NCBI RefSeq assembly: GCF_025244725.1
Contig: NZ_CP104203.1
Location: forward strand, 4,216,001 to 4,280,000
Source: Chryseobacterium oranimense
GTDB taxonomy: Bacteria; Bacteroidota; Bacteroidia; Flavobacteriales; Weeksellaceae
DNA: 64,000 bases
Direction of reading: 5' to 3'
Made by a program: the position numbers and the translations under genes. Positions within the stretch are counted from its first letter, which is position 1. Every line of letters begins with the position of its first letter. Positions 51,545-60,757 of the stretch are shown piece after piece. The notes below the pieces were generated by a model. It searched no databases and had not been told where the DNA came from. It saw nothing but the letters and a program-made list of their open reading frames with translations.

Positions 51545-52402
51545 TTATAATACGTTTAACGTCTGCTCTTTAATTTTTTCCAGATCATCTTTCATCATGA
51601 CCACCAGTTTCTGGATCTCTGCATGATTGGCCTTTGAACCTAAAGTATTGATTTCTCTTCCGATTTCCTGAGAAATAAAACCAAGTTTCTTCCCGTTGAA
51701 GTCTTCATTATCCATGACTTCTTTATAATACTTAAGATGCTGGGTGAGTCGTACTTTTTCTTCTGCAATATCAAGTTTCTCCGTAAAATAGGCCATTTCC
51801 TGGTAGAAACGTGTTTCATCTATATTTTCAAATTCTTTTAAAGACTTCTGGTAGCGTTCTTTCACAGCAATGATTCTTTCTTCTTCAAAGGGGATGACTT
51901 CGGAAAGATACTGATCAATATTCTGGATATTTCTTTCCAGTTCTTCATGTAAAATAGCTCCCTCTGTTTTTCTGAATTCCATAAAACGGTCTACTGCGGT
52001 ATGAACGATTTTGGCCAAAGCCTCCCATTCGCCTTCCGTAAGCTCGTCGGGTCTTGAAGTAATGGCATCAGGAAGCCTTACTGCCATTTTCAGATATTCA
52101 AAGTCCGGACCGTCAGAAGCGATGTTACGAAGTTCATTGATATAAGCATCTATCAGACTCTTATTAATTTTCACATCGTTGGATTCTTCCAGATTCTCCA
52201 GATTGATGTAGCAGTCTACCTTTCCACGGATAATTCTGTCGTTCAGGATTTTTCTGATTTCGAATTCTTTCTCTTTATAGCGTAAAGGTACTTTGATGTT
52301 TAAATCAAAGCTTTTGCTGTTCAATGATTTAATATCTATCGAAATCTTTTTACCTTCAAAAACACCTTCGGCCCTGCCGAATCCCGTCATTGATAAAATC
52401 AT
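51545..52402 (-). CDS. YicC/YloC family endoribonuclease
   Basis: A 285-residue protein with the YicC N-terminal block ILSMTGFGRAEGVFEGK and the C-terminal block GKKLGFISQEIGREINTLGSKANHAEIQ (given in parts). The family has been shown to be endoribonucleases involved in RNA decay. A TATCTTTG box 17 bases upstream and the divergent miaA promoter share a short intergenic space. It is followed by gmk after an 88-base gap that contains GC-richer imperfect repeats. Confidence 0.9.
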   Translation of the reverse strand: MILSMTGFGRAEGVFEGKKISIDIKSLNSKSFDLNIKVPLRYKEKEFEIRKILNDRIIRGKVDCYINLENLEESNDVKINKSLIDAYINELRNIASDGPDFEYLKMAVRLPDAITSRPDELTEGEWEALAKIVHTAVDRFMEFRKTEGAILHEELERNIQNIDQYLSEVIPFEEERIIAVKERYQKSLKEFENIDETRFYQEMAYFTEKLDIAEEKVRLTQHLKYYKEVMDNEDFNGKKLGFISQEIGREINTLGSKANHAEIQKLVVMMKDDLEKIKEQTLNVL

Positions 52403-52419
52403 AGTTTTTTATTGTTGTA

Positions 52420-52427
52420 CAAAGATA
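52420..52427 (-). promoter_or_regulatory. -7 box of the yicC gene
   Basis: TATCTTTG on the minus strand, 17 bases before the ATG at 52402. Confidence 0.55.
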
Positions 52428-52445
52428 AACATTTAAATTAGCACT

Positions 52446-53360
52446 GTGAAAAATTTGATTTCTGTTGTAGGACCCACTGGAATAGGCAAAACAAGACTGG
52501 CAATTGATCTGGCAAACCATTTCAATACCGAAATTGTTTCCTGTGATTCACGCCAGTTTTTTAAAGAAATGAAAATAGGGACCGCATCACCTTCTGAAGA
52601 AGAACTTGCAGAGGCTCCCCATCATTTTATAGGTAATCTTTCGGTTCAGGAATATTATTCTATCGGGCAGTACGAGGAAGATGCCCTGAAAAAACTCAAC
52701 GAACTTTTTACTGATCATGACACCGTTATTTTAGTCGGTGGAAGTATGATGTATGAAAAAGCTGTCATCGAAGGTCTGAATGATCTGCCTGAAGCTGATG
52801 AAGCCAACCAGAAGAAATTACAGGAAATTTTTGATAATGAAGGAATAGAAAAACTTCAGGAAATTTTAAAAGAACTCGATCCCGAATATTTTGAAGTGGT
52901 GGACTTTCACAATCACAGAAGACTTTTAAGGGCTATTGATGTGATCTGGCAAACGAATAAAAAATATTCTGAGCAGATTGCTGTTTCCCAGGATTCCAGG
53001 GATTTCAATGTGATTCGCATTGGTATTGAAGCTCCGAGAGAAGAACTTTATGACCGGATCAACAGGAGAGTGGATATGATGATGGAGAAAGGTTTACTGG
53101 CAGAAGCGGAAGGTCTTGAACCCTATAAAGATCTTACGGCATTGAAAACTGTAGGTTATTCTGAATTATTTAAATATTTTGAAGGTGAATGGGATCTGGA
53201 TTTTGCCGTTTCTGAGATCAAGAAAAACAGCCGCAGGTATGCAAAACGTCAGCTAACTTGGTATCGAAAGGCAGATGATATTCATTATTTACCCTTAGGA
53301 TATTCTCAAAAGGATTTTGAAGATCTTTTGGGATGGATTTCTGTACAATTTCAAAAATAA
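52446..53360 (+). CDS. miaA: tRNA dimethylallyltransferase
   Basis: A 304-residue enzyme that transfers the dimethylallyl group to A37 of tRNAs reading UNN codons. P-loop VVGPTGIGKTRLA, SCDSRQFFKEMKIGTA, VGGSMMYEKAV and the C-terminal RRYAKRQLTWYRK are family hallmarks. The start codon is GTG. A near-consensus -7 element (TAAATTAG) ends 4 bases before it, so the message would have almost no leader. In Bacteroidota the family is often split into several paralogues; no second copy is in the window. Confidence 0.93.
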   Translation: MKNLISVVGPTGIGKTRLAIDLANHFNTEIVSCDSRQFFKEMKIGTASPSEEELAEAPHHFIGNLSVQEYYSIGQYEEDALKKLNELFTDHDTVILVGGSMMYEKAVIEGLNDLPEADEANQKKLQEIFDNEGIEKLQEILKELDPEYFEVVDFHNHRRLLRAIDVIWQTNKKYSEQIAVSQDSRDFNVIRIGIEAPREELYDRINRRVDMMMEKGLLAEAEGLEPYKDLTALKTVGYSELFKYFEGEWDLDFAVSEIKKNSRRYAKRQLTWYRKADDIHYLPLGYSQKDFEDLLGWISVQFQK

Positions 53361-53506
53361 ATATTTCATATTTAACCATTAAGAATCATTGAGTTATTTA
53401 AGATAAGCTTTGCTTTCAATGGCATAAGCTTTAAAAACTATTTGGTTTTCTTATTAGACATAATTTCTCTAATAATCTTAATGATTAAAGAAGCTTCAAA
53501 ATTTAG

Positions 53507-53574
53507 ATCTGCTCGATCTGCTAAATCTGCGAGAGATTATTTTTACGCTCGCAGATTTAGCAGATGGAGCAGAT
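53507..53574. repeat. 27-bp inverted repeat, dispersed intergenic element
   Basis: Arms ATCTGCTCGATCTGCTAAAT... (53507-53533) and its complement at 53548-53574 match with one mismatch around a 14-base loop. The left arm is similar to the repeat at 252-283. The remaining space from miaA to 53625 holds no gene I can support. Confidence 0.75.
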
Positions 53575-53625
53575 GTTTGTGTTATTTTTGTGTGCTTTAT
53601 TTTTTGGGTTGGTTTATAAAGAAAT

Positions 53626-53653
53626 AAAAAACGGCCCCTGAAATCAGGGGCCG
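53626..53653 (-). terminator. Terminator of the RND efflux operon
   Basis: CGGCCCCTG / CAGGGGCCG with a four-base loop, T run on the minus strand; 29 bases after the outer-membrane component gene. Confidence 0.9.
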
Positions 53654-53681
53654 CATTAAAAACAATATAATTAAAAATTTA

Positions 53682-55094
53682 CTACTTCCAACCGCCGCCA
53701 AGCGCTCTGTAAAGATCTACAATGCTGCTCAGCCTTTGTCTTTTTACGGATGCAAGATTCAGTTCAGCCTGCAGGGAATTTCCCTGAGCTATAATCACTT
53801 CTAAATAATTGGCCATACCGCCTTTGTAAAGCATTTCGGCACTTTTTATTCCGTTTTTCAATGTGGTTACTTGTTCTGCAGCTTTTTGTTCCTGAACTTT
53901 CAGGCTTTCGTTGGAAACTAATGCATCAGAAACTTCGCCTACTGCATTTAATACAGATTGACGGAAAGCCAGAACATTTTTCTCTCTCTGAATTTTAGCT
54001 ACATTAAGGTCTGTCTTCAACTGTCTTTTCTGGAAAATAGGCTGGGTGATTCCTCCTAATACAGATCCGAACAGTGAGGCTGGGATCTGGAACCAGTTAT
54101 CGAATTTGAAGGAATTCACTCCTCCGTTGGCTGTAATTTTCAAAGCAGGGTACATATTTGCCTGAGCTATTCCCACCATAGAATTGGATTCTAATAAAAC
54201 CAGTTCCTGCTGGCGCACATCCGGACGGCGGCTCACCATAGCTGCTGGAAGGCCTGCTGAAATATTCTGTGGTAAAGAAGTATCGGACATTTCAATTGTT
54301 CTGTTAATTTTAGTCGGATTTTCGCCTACAAGAATACTTAATGCATTTTCCTGAATGGCGATATTCTGTTCCAGCTGAGTGATCAGAAGTTCTGTAGACT
54401 GTTTCTGAGCGGTTGCCTGCTGAACGCCTAAAGAGGTTGTATCACCGCTTTGCCACATCTTTTCAGTGATGGAAAGGGTATTGGTGCTGAGTTCCAGGTT
54501 CGCTTTTGCAATCTGAATCTGTCTGTCAAGCATCAATAAATTATAATATCCCTGGGCGATAGCTGCTACCACCTGAGTCTGTACTGCTTTTGTTGCTTCA
54601 TAGGTCTGCAGATACTGCATTCTTGAAACTTCCTGCTGGTTTTTGATCTTACCCCAGATATCGGCTTCCCATGAAAGGTTGAATGCCGCATTATAGTCTT
54701 CAACATGATTTTGACCTAAGAATGAGTTTAAGCTCTTCCCGTTCATGCTGTTTTCTGATGGTTTGGAAATCTGTGCTGAAACTCCGAAACCTACATCAGG
54801 ATATTGAAGATATTTGGCCTGCTTCAGTTTCTCCTGTGAAGAAGCGACCTGTTTTAAAGCAATCTGAAGATCATAGTTGTTCCTGATTCCTTTCTCAATC
54901 AATCCCTGTAGAATAGGATCGCTGAAAAACTGTTTCCATTCCAGGTTGGCGATGCTTGCCGTATCAGCGGTAGCTGTGTACTGGAATTTTTCCGGAAGCT
55001 GAAGATCCGGTTCCGAGTATGCCAGTTTGGACACACACGAAACCGAGGCTACAGCCAATATAAAAGTTAGAAAAATATTCTTTATTCTTTTCAT
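53682..55094 (-). CDS. RND efflux system outer-membrane lipoprotein (OprM/NodT family)
   Basis: A 470-residue TolC-type channel. The signal peptide ends in a lipobox (VASVSC), so the mature protein is a lipoprotein. The helical OEP repeats show the typical AKYLQYPDVGFGVSAQISKP and ISAGLPAAMVSRRPDVRQQE, and the second repeat ends NYLEVIIAQGNSLQAELNLA. The start MKRIKNIF at 55094 gives a proper signal peptide; the longer frame does not. It is third in the operon, separated from the permease gene by a 135-base inverted-repeat segment. Confidence 0.93.
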   Translation of the reverse strand: MKRIKNIFLTFILAVASVSCVSKLAYSEPDLQLPEKFQYTATADTASIANLEWKQFFSDPILQGLIEKGIRNNYDLQIALKQVASSQEKLKQAKYLQYPDVGFGVSAQISKPSENSMNGKSLNSFLGQNHVEDYNAAFNLSWEADIWGKIKNQQEVSRMQYLQTYEATKAVQTQVVAAIAQGYYNLLMLDRQIQIAKANLELSTNTLSITEKMWQSGDTTSLGVQQATAQKQSTELLITQLEQNIAIQENALSILVGENPTKINRTIEMSDTSLPQNISAGLPAAMVSRRPDVRQQELVLLESNSMVGIAQANMYPALKITANGGVNSFKFDNWFQIPASLFGSVLGGITQPIFQKRQLKTDLNVAKIQREKNVLAFRQSVLNAVGEVSDALVSNESLKVQEQKAAEQVTTLKNGIKSAEMLYKGGMANYLEVIIAQGNSLQAELNLASVKRQRLSSIVDLYRALGGGWK

Positions 55095-55121
55095 AATTTT
55101 TTTAAATAAATTTTTAATTGA

Positions 55122-55256
55122 GTACAAAAACTTTGAGAAGTGGTGCCGCAAATTGTCTTTAGTAGGAGAGACTTTGCTTTTTGAACTATTAAGGATATTG
55201 AAGAAACCTTAACCGTTCACAGAAACCTTAATTTTAATATCTCAAAGTTTTGTACA
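55122..55256. repeat. Inverted-repeat element inside the RND operon
   Basis: GTACAAAAACTTTGAGA (55122-55138) and TCTCAAAGTTTTGTAC (55241-55256) pair with one bulged base. AGAAACCTTAA occurs twice in the interior. The segment separates the permease gene from the channel gene. Confidence 0.6.
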
Positions 55257-55267
55257 TCATTTATTTA

Positions 55268-58200
55268 TTAATGTGCCGCTGCTAAAAGTTCTTCCTGCTG
55301 TTTTTTCAGAAGTCTTCTCTTTTTTCTGCTCGGCATTTTTTCATGCAGATACTGGAAGATCACATACATCACCGGAATAATGAAAATCCCGAATACTACT
55401 CCTGTAAACATTCCCCCTACGGTACTGATCCCGATAGAATGGTTTCCTTTTGCCGCAGCACCCTGGGTCCAAACCAATGGAAGCATACCAATGATAAAGG
55501 CAAATGAGGTCATCAGAATAGGTCTCAGACGTAGTCTTGAAGCCTGAAGTGCCGATTCAATCAATGTTTTTCCTGCTTTTCTTCTTTGAACGGCAAACTC
55601 CACAATCAGAATGGCATTCTTCGCTAATAATCCTACAAGCATGATCAAACCTACCTGAACGTAAATATTATTATCGATTCCTGCTAATCCCGTGAAAGCA
55701 AATACTCCGAAAATCCCTGTAGGAACTGTAAGAATAACTGCGAACGGAAGGATATAACTTTCGTACTGTGCCGCTAATAAGAAATACACAAATAATATAC
55801 TTAAAAGGAATACGAATGCTGTTTGCCCTCCTGTTTTAATTTCTTCACGGGTAATTCCTGTCCATTCATATCCGAAACCTCTCGGAAGTGATTTCTGAGC
55901 CACTTCTTCTACTGCTTTAATAGCGTCTCCGGTACTGTATCCGGGTTTTGGAGTACCATTGATCGTTACTGCATTGAAGAGGTTATTTCTTGTCACTGTC
56001 TCGGGTCCGAAGGTTCTTTTTAAAGTCACTAAAGTTTTTACAGGAACCATTTCGCCTGCATTGTTTTTCACATAAATCCCTTCCAGAGAGTTGGCATCGG
56101 TACGGTAAGGAACATCTGCCTGAGCCATTACCCTGTAGTATTTCCCGAATCTGTTGAAATCCGAAACAAAGCTACTTCCGTAATAGATCTGCATGGTCTG
56201 CATCAGTTCAGTTACAGAAACTCCCAACTGATTGGCCTTATCCGTATCTACATCAATCGTGTACTGTGGATTTCCGGCAGCATAGGTGGTAAATGCGAAC
56301 GCAATTTCCGGACGTTTCATCAGTTCTCCGATGAAGGCCTGCGTTGTTGTTCCCAATTGTTCAAAAGAACCGTTGGTTTTATCCTGAAGCATAAATTCAA
56401 AACCGGAAACGTTACCGAAACCTTGTACGGTAGGGAAGTTGAAGAAGAATGCATTGGCATCTTTTACCTGGGCAACCTTACCTGTTAAAGTAGCTGCAAT
56501 CTGGTCCGGATCTTTCATTTCGCCACGGTCTTTATAATCTTTAAGCTTAATAAAACCTGCAGAATAAGGGGAAGCATTCGCATTACTGATGAAATTCATC
56601 CCATCTGCTACCCAAAGGTGGTTCATGGCTTTTTCACTTTTTACGATCTTATCAATCTGTTCCGTAGCTCTGTTGGTTCTTTCAAGTGAACTTCCCGGAG
56701 GAGTATTCACAGCATACAGAACGAATCCCTGGTCTTCCGTCGGGATAAATCCTGTAGGAGCTTTTTTGATCAAGAAAACACTTCCTGCAATGATAAGCGC
56801 TAAACCTCCTATAGCAACCCATTTGTTTTTGATTAAAAATTTAAGGCTGTAAATATATTTTCTGGTCATATTATTAAAGGCCACATTGAATGCGTTGAAG
56901 AATCTCGCTCCAAAACCTTTTTTCTGACTGTGTTCTCCATGTTCTCCCTGAGGATCGTTCAGGAACAGGGCGCATAAAGCAGGACTTAATGTCAGTGCAT
57001 TTACGGCTGAAATCATAATGGCAATAACCAATGTGAAGGCAAACTGTCTGTAGAAAACCCCTGCAGGTCCCTGCATGAAACCAACCGGGATAAATACGGC
57101 ACACATCACCAAAGTAATGGAGATAATGGCACCGGAAATTTCACTCATGGAATTCGTGGTTGCCTGCTCTACCGGCATTCCGGTATGCTCCATTTTGGAA
57201 TGGACGGCTTCTACCACAACGATGGCGTCATCCACTACAATACCAATGGCGAGTACCAGGGCAAACAGCGTCAACATATTGATACTGAAACCAAACAGCT
57301 GCAGGAAGAAGAAGGTACCGATAATGGCAACCGGAACTGCAATCGCAGGAATCAATGTAGATCTGAAATCCTGAAGGAAAATATACACTACAATAAATAC
57401 CAGGATAAATGCAATCACCAAAGTTTCAACCACCTGATGAATAGACGCATCCAAAAAGTCTTTGGAATTGTACATAATGATCGGCTTTACTCCTTTTGGA
57501 AGCGTAGTTGAAAACTGATCTACCTGCTTTTCAATCTCGGTAAGAATATCATTGGCATTGGAACCTGCCGTCTGCAGGATGGCGAAACCGGCTACCGGCT
57601 TTCCGTCAACTCTGTTTGTTGCCGTGTATGTATAGGAACCGAATTCTACTCTGGCTACATCTTTTAATCTTAAGAATGAACCGTCGTTATTGGCTTTAAT
57701 GGCAATATTTTCGTAGTCTCCGTTCTGGTTTAATTTCCCTTTATACTTTAAAATATATTCGTAAGTTTCTTTACTTCCCTGTCCAAGACGTCCCGGCGCA
57801 GCTTCAAGATTGTGGTCTTTAATAGCTGCCATTACTTCCTGTGGAGAAAGATTATTGGCCGCCAGACGGTCCGGCTTCAGCCAGATTCTCATGGAATAAT
57901 CCATTGTTCCGAAAACCTGAGCCTGAGCAACACCCGGAATACGCTGTATCTGCGGTATGATGTTGATTTTAAGGTAGTTTTGAAGAAAAAGCTCGTCATA
58001 TTGCTTAGGATCGTCACTGGATAACCCCATGAACATGATCATACTGTTCTGAACTTTCTGCGTGGAAATTCCCGCTTGAACTACCTCCTGCGGAAGCTGA
58101 CTCATTGCTTTGGATACACGATTCTGAACGTTTACAGCAGCGTTATCAGGATCAGATCCCTGCTTGAAGAATACGCTCAGTGTCATAGTACCGTCGTTAC

Positions 58201-58447
58201 TGGAGTTGGAGGTCATGTAGGTCATATTCTCAACCCCGTTTACCGCCTCTTCAATAGGCGTGGCTACTGATCTTGCTACCACTTCTGCGTTCGCTCCCGG
58301 ATAAAAGGCGGTTACCTGAACACTTGGCGGTGCAATGTCCGGGAACAGCGTAATCGGCAGGTTGAAAACCGAAAGTGCTCCCAGCAATAGCAGTATGATG
58401 GAGATGACCGTTGAAAGTACCGGTCTTTCTATAAATTGTTTTAACAT
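55268..58447 (-). CDS. RND multidrug efflux permease (AcrB/MexB, HAE1 family)
   Basis: A 1059-residue inner-membrane proton-driven pump. The N-terminus (MLKQFIERPVLSTVISIILLLLGAL) and topology of 12 helices with two large periplasmic loops are typical. The proton-relay aspartates of helix 4 are seen in LALVLAIGIVVDDAIVVVE, and VGLLAKNAILIVEFA is the helix 10 signature. It exports amphiphilic drugs, dyes or bile acids with the adaptor and channel encoded beside it. The regulation is probably by the adjacent TetR protein. Confidence 0.95.
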   Translation of the reverse strand: MLKQFIERPVLSTVISIILLLLGALSVFNLPITLFPDIAPPSVQVTAFYPGANAEVVARSVATPIEEAVNGVENMTYMTSNSSNDGTMTLSVFFKQGSDPDNAAVNVQNRVSKAMSQLPQEVVQAGISTQKVQNSMIMFMGLSSDDPKQYDELFLQNYLKINIIPQIQRIPGVAQAQVFGTMDYSMRIWLKPDRLAANNLSPQEVMAAIKDHNLEAAPGRLGQGSKETYEYILKYKGKLNQNGDYENIAIKANNDGSFLRLKDVARVEFGSYTYTATNRVDGKPVAGFAILQTAGSNANDILTEIEKQVDQFSTTLPKGVKPIIMYNSKDFLDASIHQVVETLVIAFILVFIVVYIFLQDFRSTLIPAIAVPVAIIGTFFFLQLFGFSINMLTLFALVLAIGIVVDDAIVVVEAVHSKMEHTGMPVEQATTNSMSEISGAIISITLVMCAVFIPVGFMQGPAGVFYRQFAFTLVIAIMISAVNALTLSPALCALFLNDPQGEHGEHSQKKGFGARFFNAFNVAFNNMTRKYIYSLKFLIKNKWVAIGGLALIIAGSVFLIKKAPTGFIPTEDQGFVLYAVNTPPGSSLERTNRATEQIDKIVKSEKAMNHLWVADGMNFISNANASPYSAGFIKLKDYKDRGEMKDPDQIAATLTGKVAQVKDANAFFFNFPTVQGFGNVSGFEFMLQDKTNGSFEQLGTTTQAFIGELMKRPEIAFAFTTYAAGNPQYTIDVDTDKANQLGVSVTELMQTMQIYYGSSFVSDFNRFGKYYRVMAQADVPYRTDANSLEGIYVKNNAGEMVPVKTLVTLKRTFGPETVTRNNLFNAVTINGTPKPGYSTGDAIKAVEEVAQKSLPRGFGYEWTGITREEIKTGGQTAFVFLLSILFVYFLLAAQYESYILPFAVILTVPTGIFGVFAFTGLAGIDNNIYVQVGLIMLVGLLAKNAILIVEFAVQRRKAGKTLIESALQASRLRLRPILMTSFAFIIGMLPLVWTQGAAAKGNHSIGISTVGGMFTGVVFGIFIIPVMYVIFQYLHEKMPSRKKRRLLKKQQEELLAAAH

Positions 58448-58486
58448 AAGAAGTTTATTTTTTTAAGTCTTCTGTATCGGGATGGA

Positions 58487-59647
58487 TTACAAAGGTTTAG
58501 CTCTCAACAGACTGTCGGACGAAATGGCTTTCGGCTTGATAGAAACACCGTCTTTTAAATTGCCTATTCCTGTGTACACGATTTTCTCTCCTGGAGTAAC
58601 TCCTTCAGATATAAAGTAGTAGCCTGATGTTTTTCCTGAGATCTTAACCGGTTTGCTGGTTACCTTGTTGTCCTTTCCTAAAATATACACATAGGTTTTA
58701 TCCTGAATTTCAAAGGTAGATTCCTGTGGAATTACGACAGCATTGGAAAGCATCTGAGGCATACGCACTCTTCCTGTATTTCCGGTTCTCAAAGTACCCT
58801 GTGCATTAGGGAAAACAGCACGTACGCTGATGGCTCCCGTTGTTTTGTCGAACTGGCCGTCTACAATGCTCATCTTTCCTTTTTCAGGATAAATGCTGTT
58901 GTCTGCGATCACAAGGTCTACCATTGGCATGTTTTTCAGCTTTTCCTCTAAACTTGCTCCGGGATATTTTTTCTGAAACGCAATAAAATCCAGTTCGCTT
59001 AAAGAGAAATAAGCATAAATCTCGCTGATGTCCGATAATAAGGTCAATGGATTAACATCTGTTCTGGAGATCAGGCTTCCTTTCTTGTAGGGAATTCTTC
59101 CGATGTATCCGCTTACCGGCGCTGTAATGGTGGTGAATCCTACGTTGATTCTTGCATTTCCAACGGAAGCTTTGGCTTGTGATGCAGCAGCAACGGCAGC
59201 CGCATAATTGGCTTTGGCTGTTTTAAGCTGTACATCAGAAACCACTTTTGCGGCTACCAGCGGCTGAAGTCGGTCTACTTCCACTCTGGCTTTTTCAATA
59301 TTGGCATTGGCAGCCTGAAGGTTGGCCTGGGCCATATTCACCTGCTCGCCATAGCTTCTTGAATCTATTTTAAACAGAGGCTGTCCGGCTCTTACGTAAG
59401 AACCTTCCTCCACGTAGATCCTGTCCAGATATCCGTCTACCTGAGACCTGATTTCTACGTTATTTTTACCCTCCAGTGCGGTGGGAAATTCCTGATATGT
59501 TGTGGCTGGAGATGTGATCACGGTATAAACCGGAAGCTCCGGTGCAGGCGGTGCTGCATTGGAACCTTCTGCTGCTTTGGTGCAGTTCTGCAAAAGGATA
59601 ATACTAGATATAAGTACAATAAACCTTATTTTTCCAGGTATTTTCAT
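58487..59647 (-). CDS. RND efflux periplasmic adaptor (AcrA/MexA family)
   Basis: A 386-residue membrane fusion protein with a lipobox (IILLQNC, Cys about residue 22), lipoyl half-motifs (VEIRSQVDGYLDRIYVEEGSYVRAGQPLFKID and ITAPVSGYIGRIPYKKGSLIS), an alpha-helical hairpin in between, and beta-barrel domains. It is the first gene of the three-gene operon. Three operator-like palindromes lie in its upstream region. Confidence 0.94.
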   Translation of the reverse strand: MKIPGKIRFIVLISSIILLQNCTKAAEGSNAAPPAPELPVYTVITSPATTYQEFPTALEGKNNVEIRSQVDGYLDRIYVEEGSYVRAGQPLFKIDSRSYGEQVNMAQANLQAANANIEKARVEVDRLQPLVAAKVVSDVQLKTAKANYAAAVAAASQAKASVGNARINVGFTTITAPVSGYIGRIPYKKGSLISRTDVNPLTLLSDISEIYAYFSLSELDFIAFQKKYPGASLEEKLKNMPMVDLVIADNSIYPEKGKMSIVDGQFDKTTGAISVRAVFPNAQGTLRTGNTGRVRMPQMLSNAVVIPQESTFEIQDKTYVYILGKDNKVTSKPVKISGKTSGYYFISEGVTPGEKIVYTGIGNLKDGVSIKPKAISSDSLLRAKPL

Positions 59648-59710
59648 TGTTGGTTTAATTTTTTTAATGAAGTGTTAGATTTAAGTAATAATGTTCATTT
59701 AATAAATTCT

Positions 59711-59758
59711 GTTATTTTTTCTAACAGTGTTAATGATAGGTTCAAAAAAAATTTCAGA
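59711..59758. repeat. Direct repeat copy 1 with operator site
   Basis: This segment and 59964-60011 are about 48 bases long and agree at most positions. Both contain the TAACxGTGTTA operator core and the run TTCAAAAAAAATTT. Confidence 0.7.
59722..59732. promoter_or_regulatory. Putative TetR operator 1
   Basis: TAACAGTGTTA, an 11-base palindrome. It is upstream of the adaptor gene and identical to the sequence before the tetR start. Confidence 0.8.
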
Positions 59759-59860
59759 ATTTTTAATAAAGGAGTCAGATCGTCATTTTCATAATAGTTT
59801 CCTTGTTTAAAGTTGGGTATGTATATATAATGAGGTGTATTAATTATGTGTTAATTTATC

Positions 59861-59871
59861 TAACAGTGTTA
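59861..59871. promoter_or_regulatory. Putative TetR operator 2
   Basis: TAACAGTGTTA, identical to operator 1. Confidence 0.8.
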
Positions 59872-59963
59872 AGTGGACAGCCGAAGTTTTCCGGAAAATG
59901 GTAAATGATAGTTTTCATGCTACTTTTTTAGTTTTTTAATTGAATATTGTACTGATATTCGAT

Positions 59964-60011
59964 GTTATTTTTCCTAACGGTGTTAATTATAAATTCAAAA
60001 AAAATTTACAA
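59964..60011. repeat. Direct repeat copy 2 with operator site
   Basis: Partner of 59711-59758; its end overlaps the tetR stop codon region. Confidence 0.7.
59975..59985. promoter_or_regulatory. Putative TetR operator 3 (variant)
   Basis: TAACGGTGTTA, one change from the other copies; located just after the tetR stop codon. Confidence 0.7.
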
Positions 60012-60602
60012 AGACTTAACGAAAGCAGAAACAGTTTCGTCCAGAGTTGTTTTATTCATTGTAGAAGGAATATCTGTATTTCTCATCATCATAATAGAGA
60101 TCAGCCCATGTACCGCAGAAAATAAAGCGTGCGACATATGGCAGGCGTTGTCTGTATTGTTCCCGTTTTTCTTGATAATGTTGTAGGTACACTCATAGAT
60201 CAGATCCTGGAATGAAGAAAATTCCTCTTTCATCTGGCCTTTTCCGCTGCACTGCATTCCCAAACCAAACATCAGCTGATAGTATTCCTTATTCTTAAAA
60301 GCAAAGTCCCAGTAGGCATCCACTATAGCAATAAGCTGCTCTTCCGGGGTATCAAATTTTCTCTGAGCTTTTAATAATTCTATATGAAGACAGTGGAAAC
60401 CATTAATGGAAATCTCATACAAAATAGCTTCCTTGTTTTCAAAATAATCATACACCACAGGAGCACTGTACTCAATAGCGTCTGCTATTTTCCGCATCGA
60501 AAGTGATGCCCAGCCCTCCGTTTTAGCCAATCCGAAAGCAGCCTGCAAAATGTTTGCACGGATGGATTCTTTCTCTCGTTGACGGCGTTCATGTAAGCCC
60601 AT
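60006..60602 (-). CDS. TetR family transcriptional regulator of the RND operon
   Basis: A 198-residue regulator with an N-terminal TetR helix-turn-helix (ILQAAFGLAKTEGWASLSMRKIADAIEYSAPVVYDYFENKEAIL in outline) and a C-terminal ligand domain. It is immediately upstream of the RND operon and in the same direction. A perfect copy of the operator palindrome lies between its promoter box and ATG, which indicates autoregulation. The inducer is unknown. Confidence 0.93.
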   Translation of the reverse strand: MGLHERRQREKESIRANILQAAFGLAKTEGWASLSMRKIADAIEYSAPVVYDYFENKEAILYEISINGFHCLHIELLKAQRKFDTPEEQLIAIVDAYWDFAFKNKEYYQLMFGLGMQCSGKGQMKEEFSSFQDLIYECTYNIIKKNGNNTDNACHMSHALFSAVHGLISIMMMRNTDIPSTMNKTTLDETVSAFVKSL

Positions 60603-60615
60603 GATTTTTATTTAC

Positions 60616-60635
60616 TAACAGTGTTAGCAAAACTA
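60616..60635 (-). promoter_or_regulatory. tetR promoter -7 box with operator 4
   Basis: TAGTTTTG (minus strand, 60635-60628) is followed one base later by TAACAGTGTTA (60616-60626), covering the expected transcription start. Confidence 0.82.
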
Positions 60636-60706
60636 CAAACTTTTACACATATCTTCCAAATGATATTTGATATTTAACATTTAACGCAAGTTTATAAATT
60701 CCTGAA

Positions 60707-60737
60707 TTGGCTTGTATTAAAAGAAGCTTTATCTTTG
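60707..60737 (+). promoter_or_regulatory. Promoter of the redoxin gene (TTG-N20-TATCTTTG)
   Basis: TTG at 60707-60709 and TATCTTTG at 60730-60737. The TTG is the start of the longest frame, which is therefore not the coding start. Confidence 0.6.
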
Positions 60738-60757
60738 TGGGCAAAGAAATAAAGGAT

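Noticed and set aside
53442..53627. 61-codon frame covering the inverted repeat near 53.5 kb
   Set aside because: It is translated from the palindromic repeat itself (SARSAKSARD-like), not a real protein.
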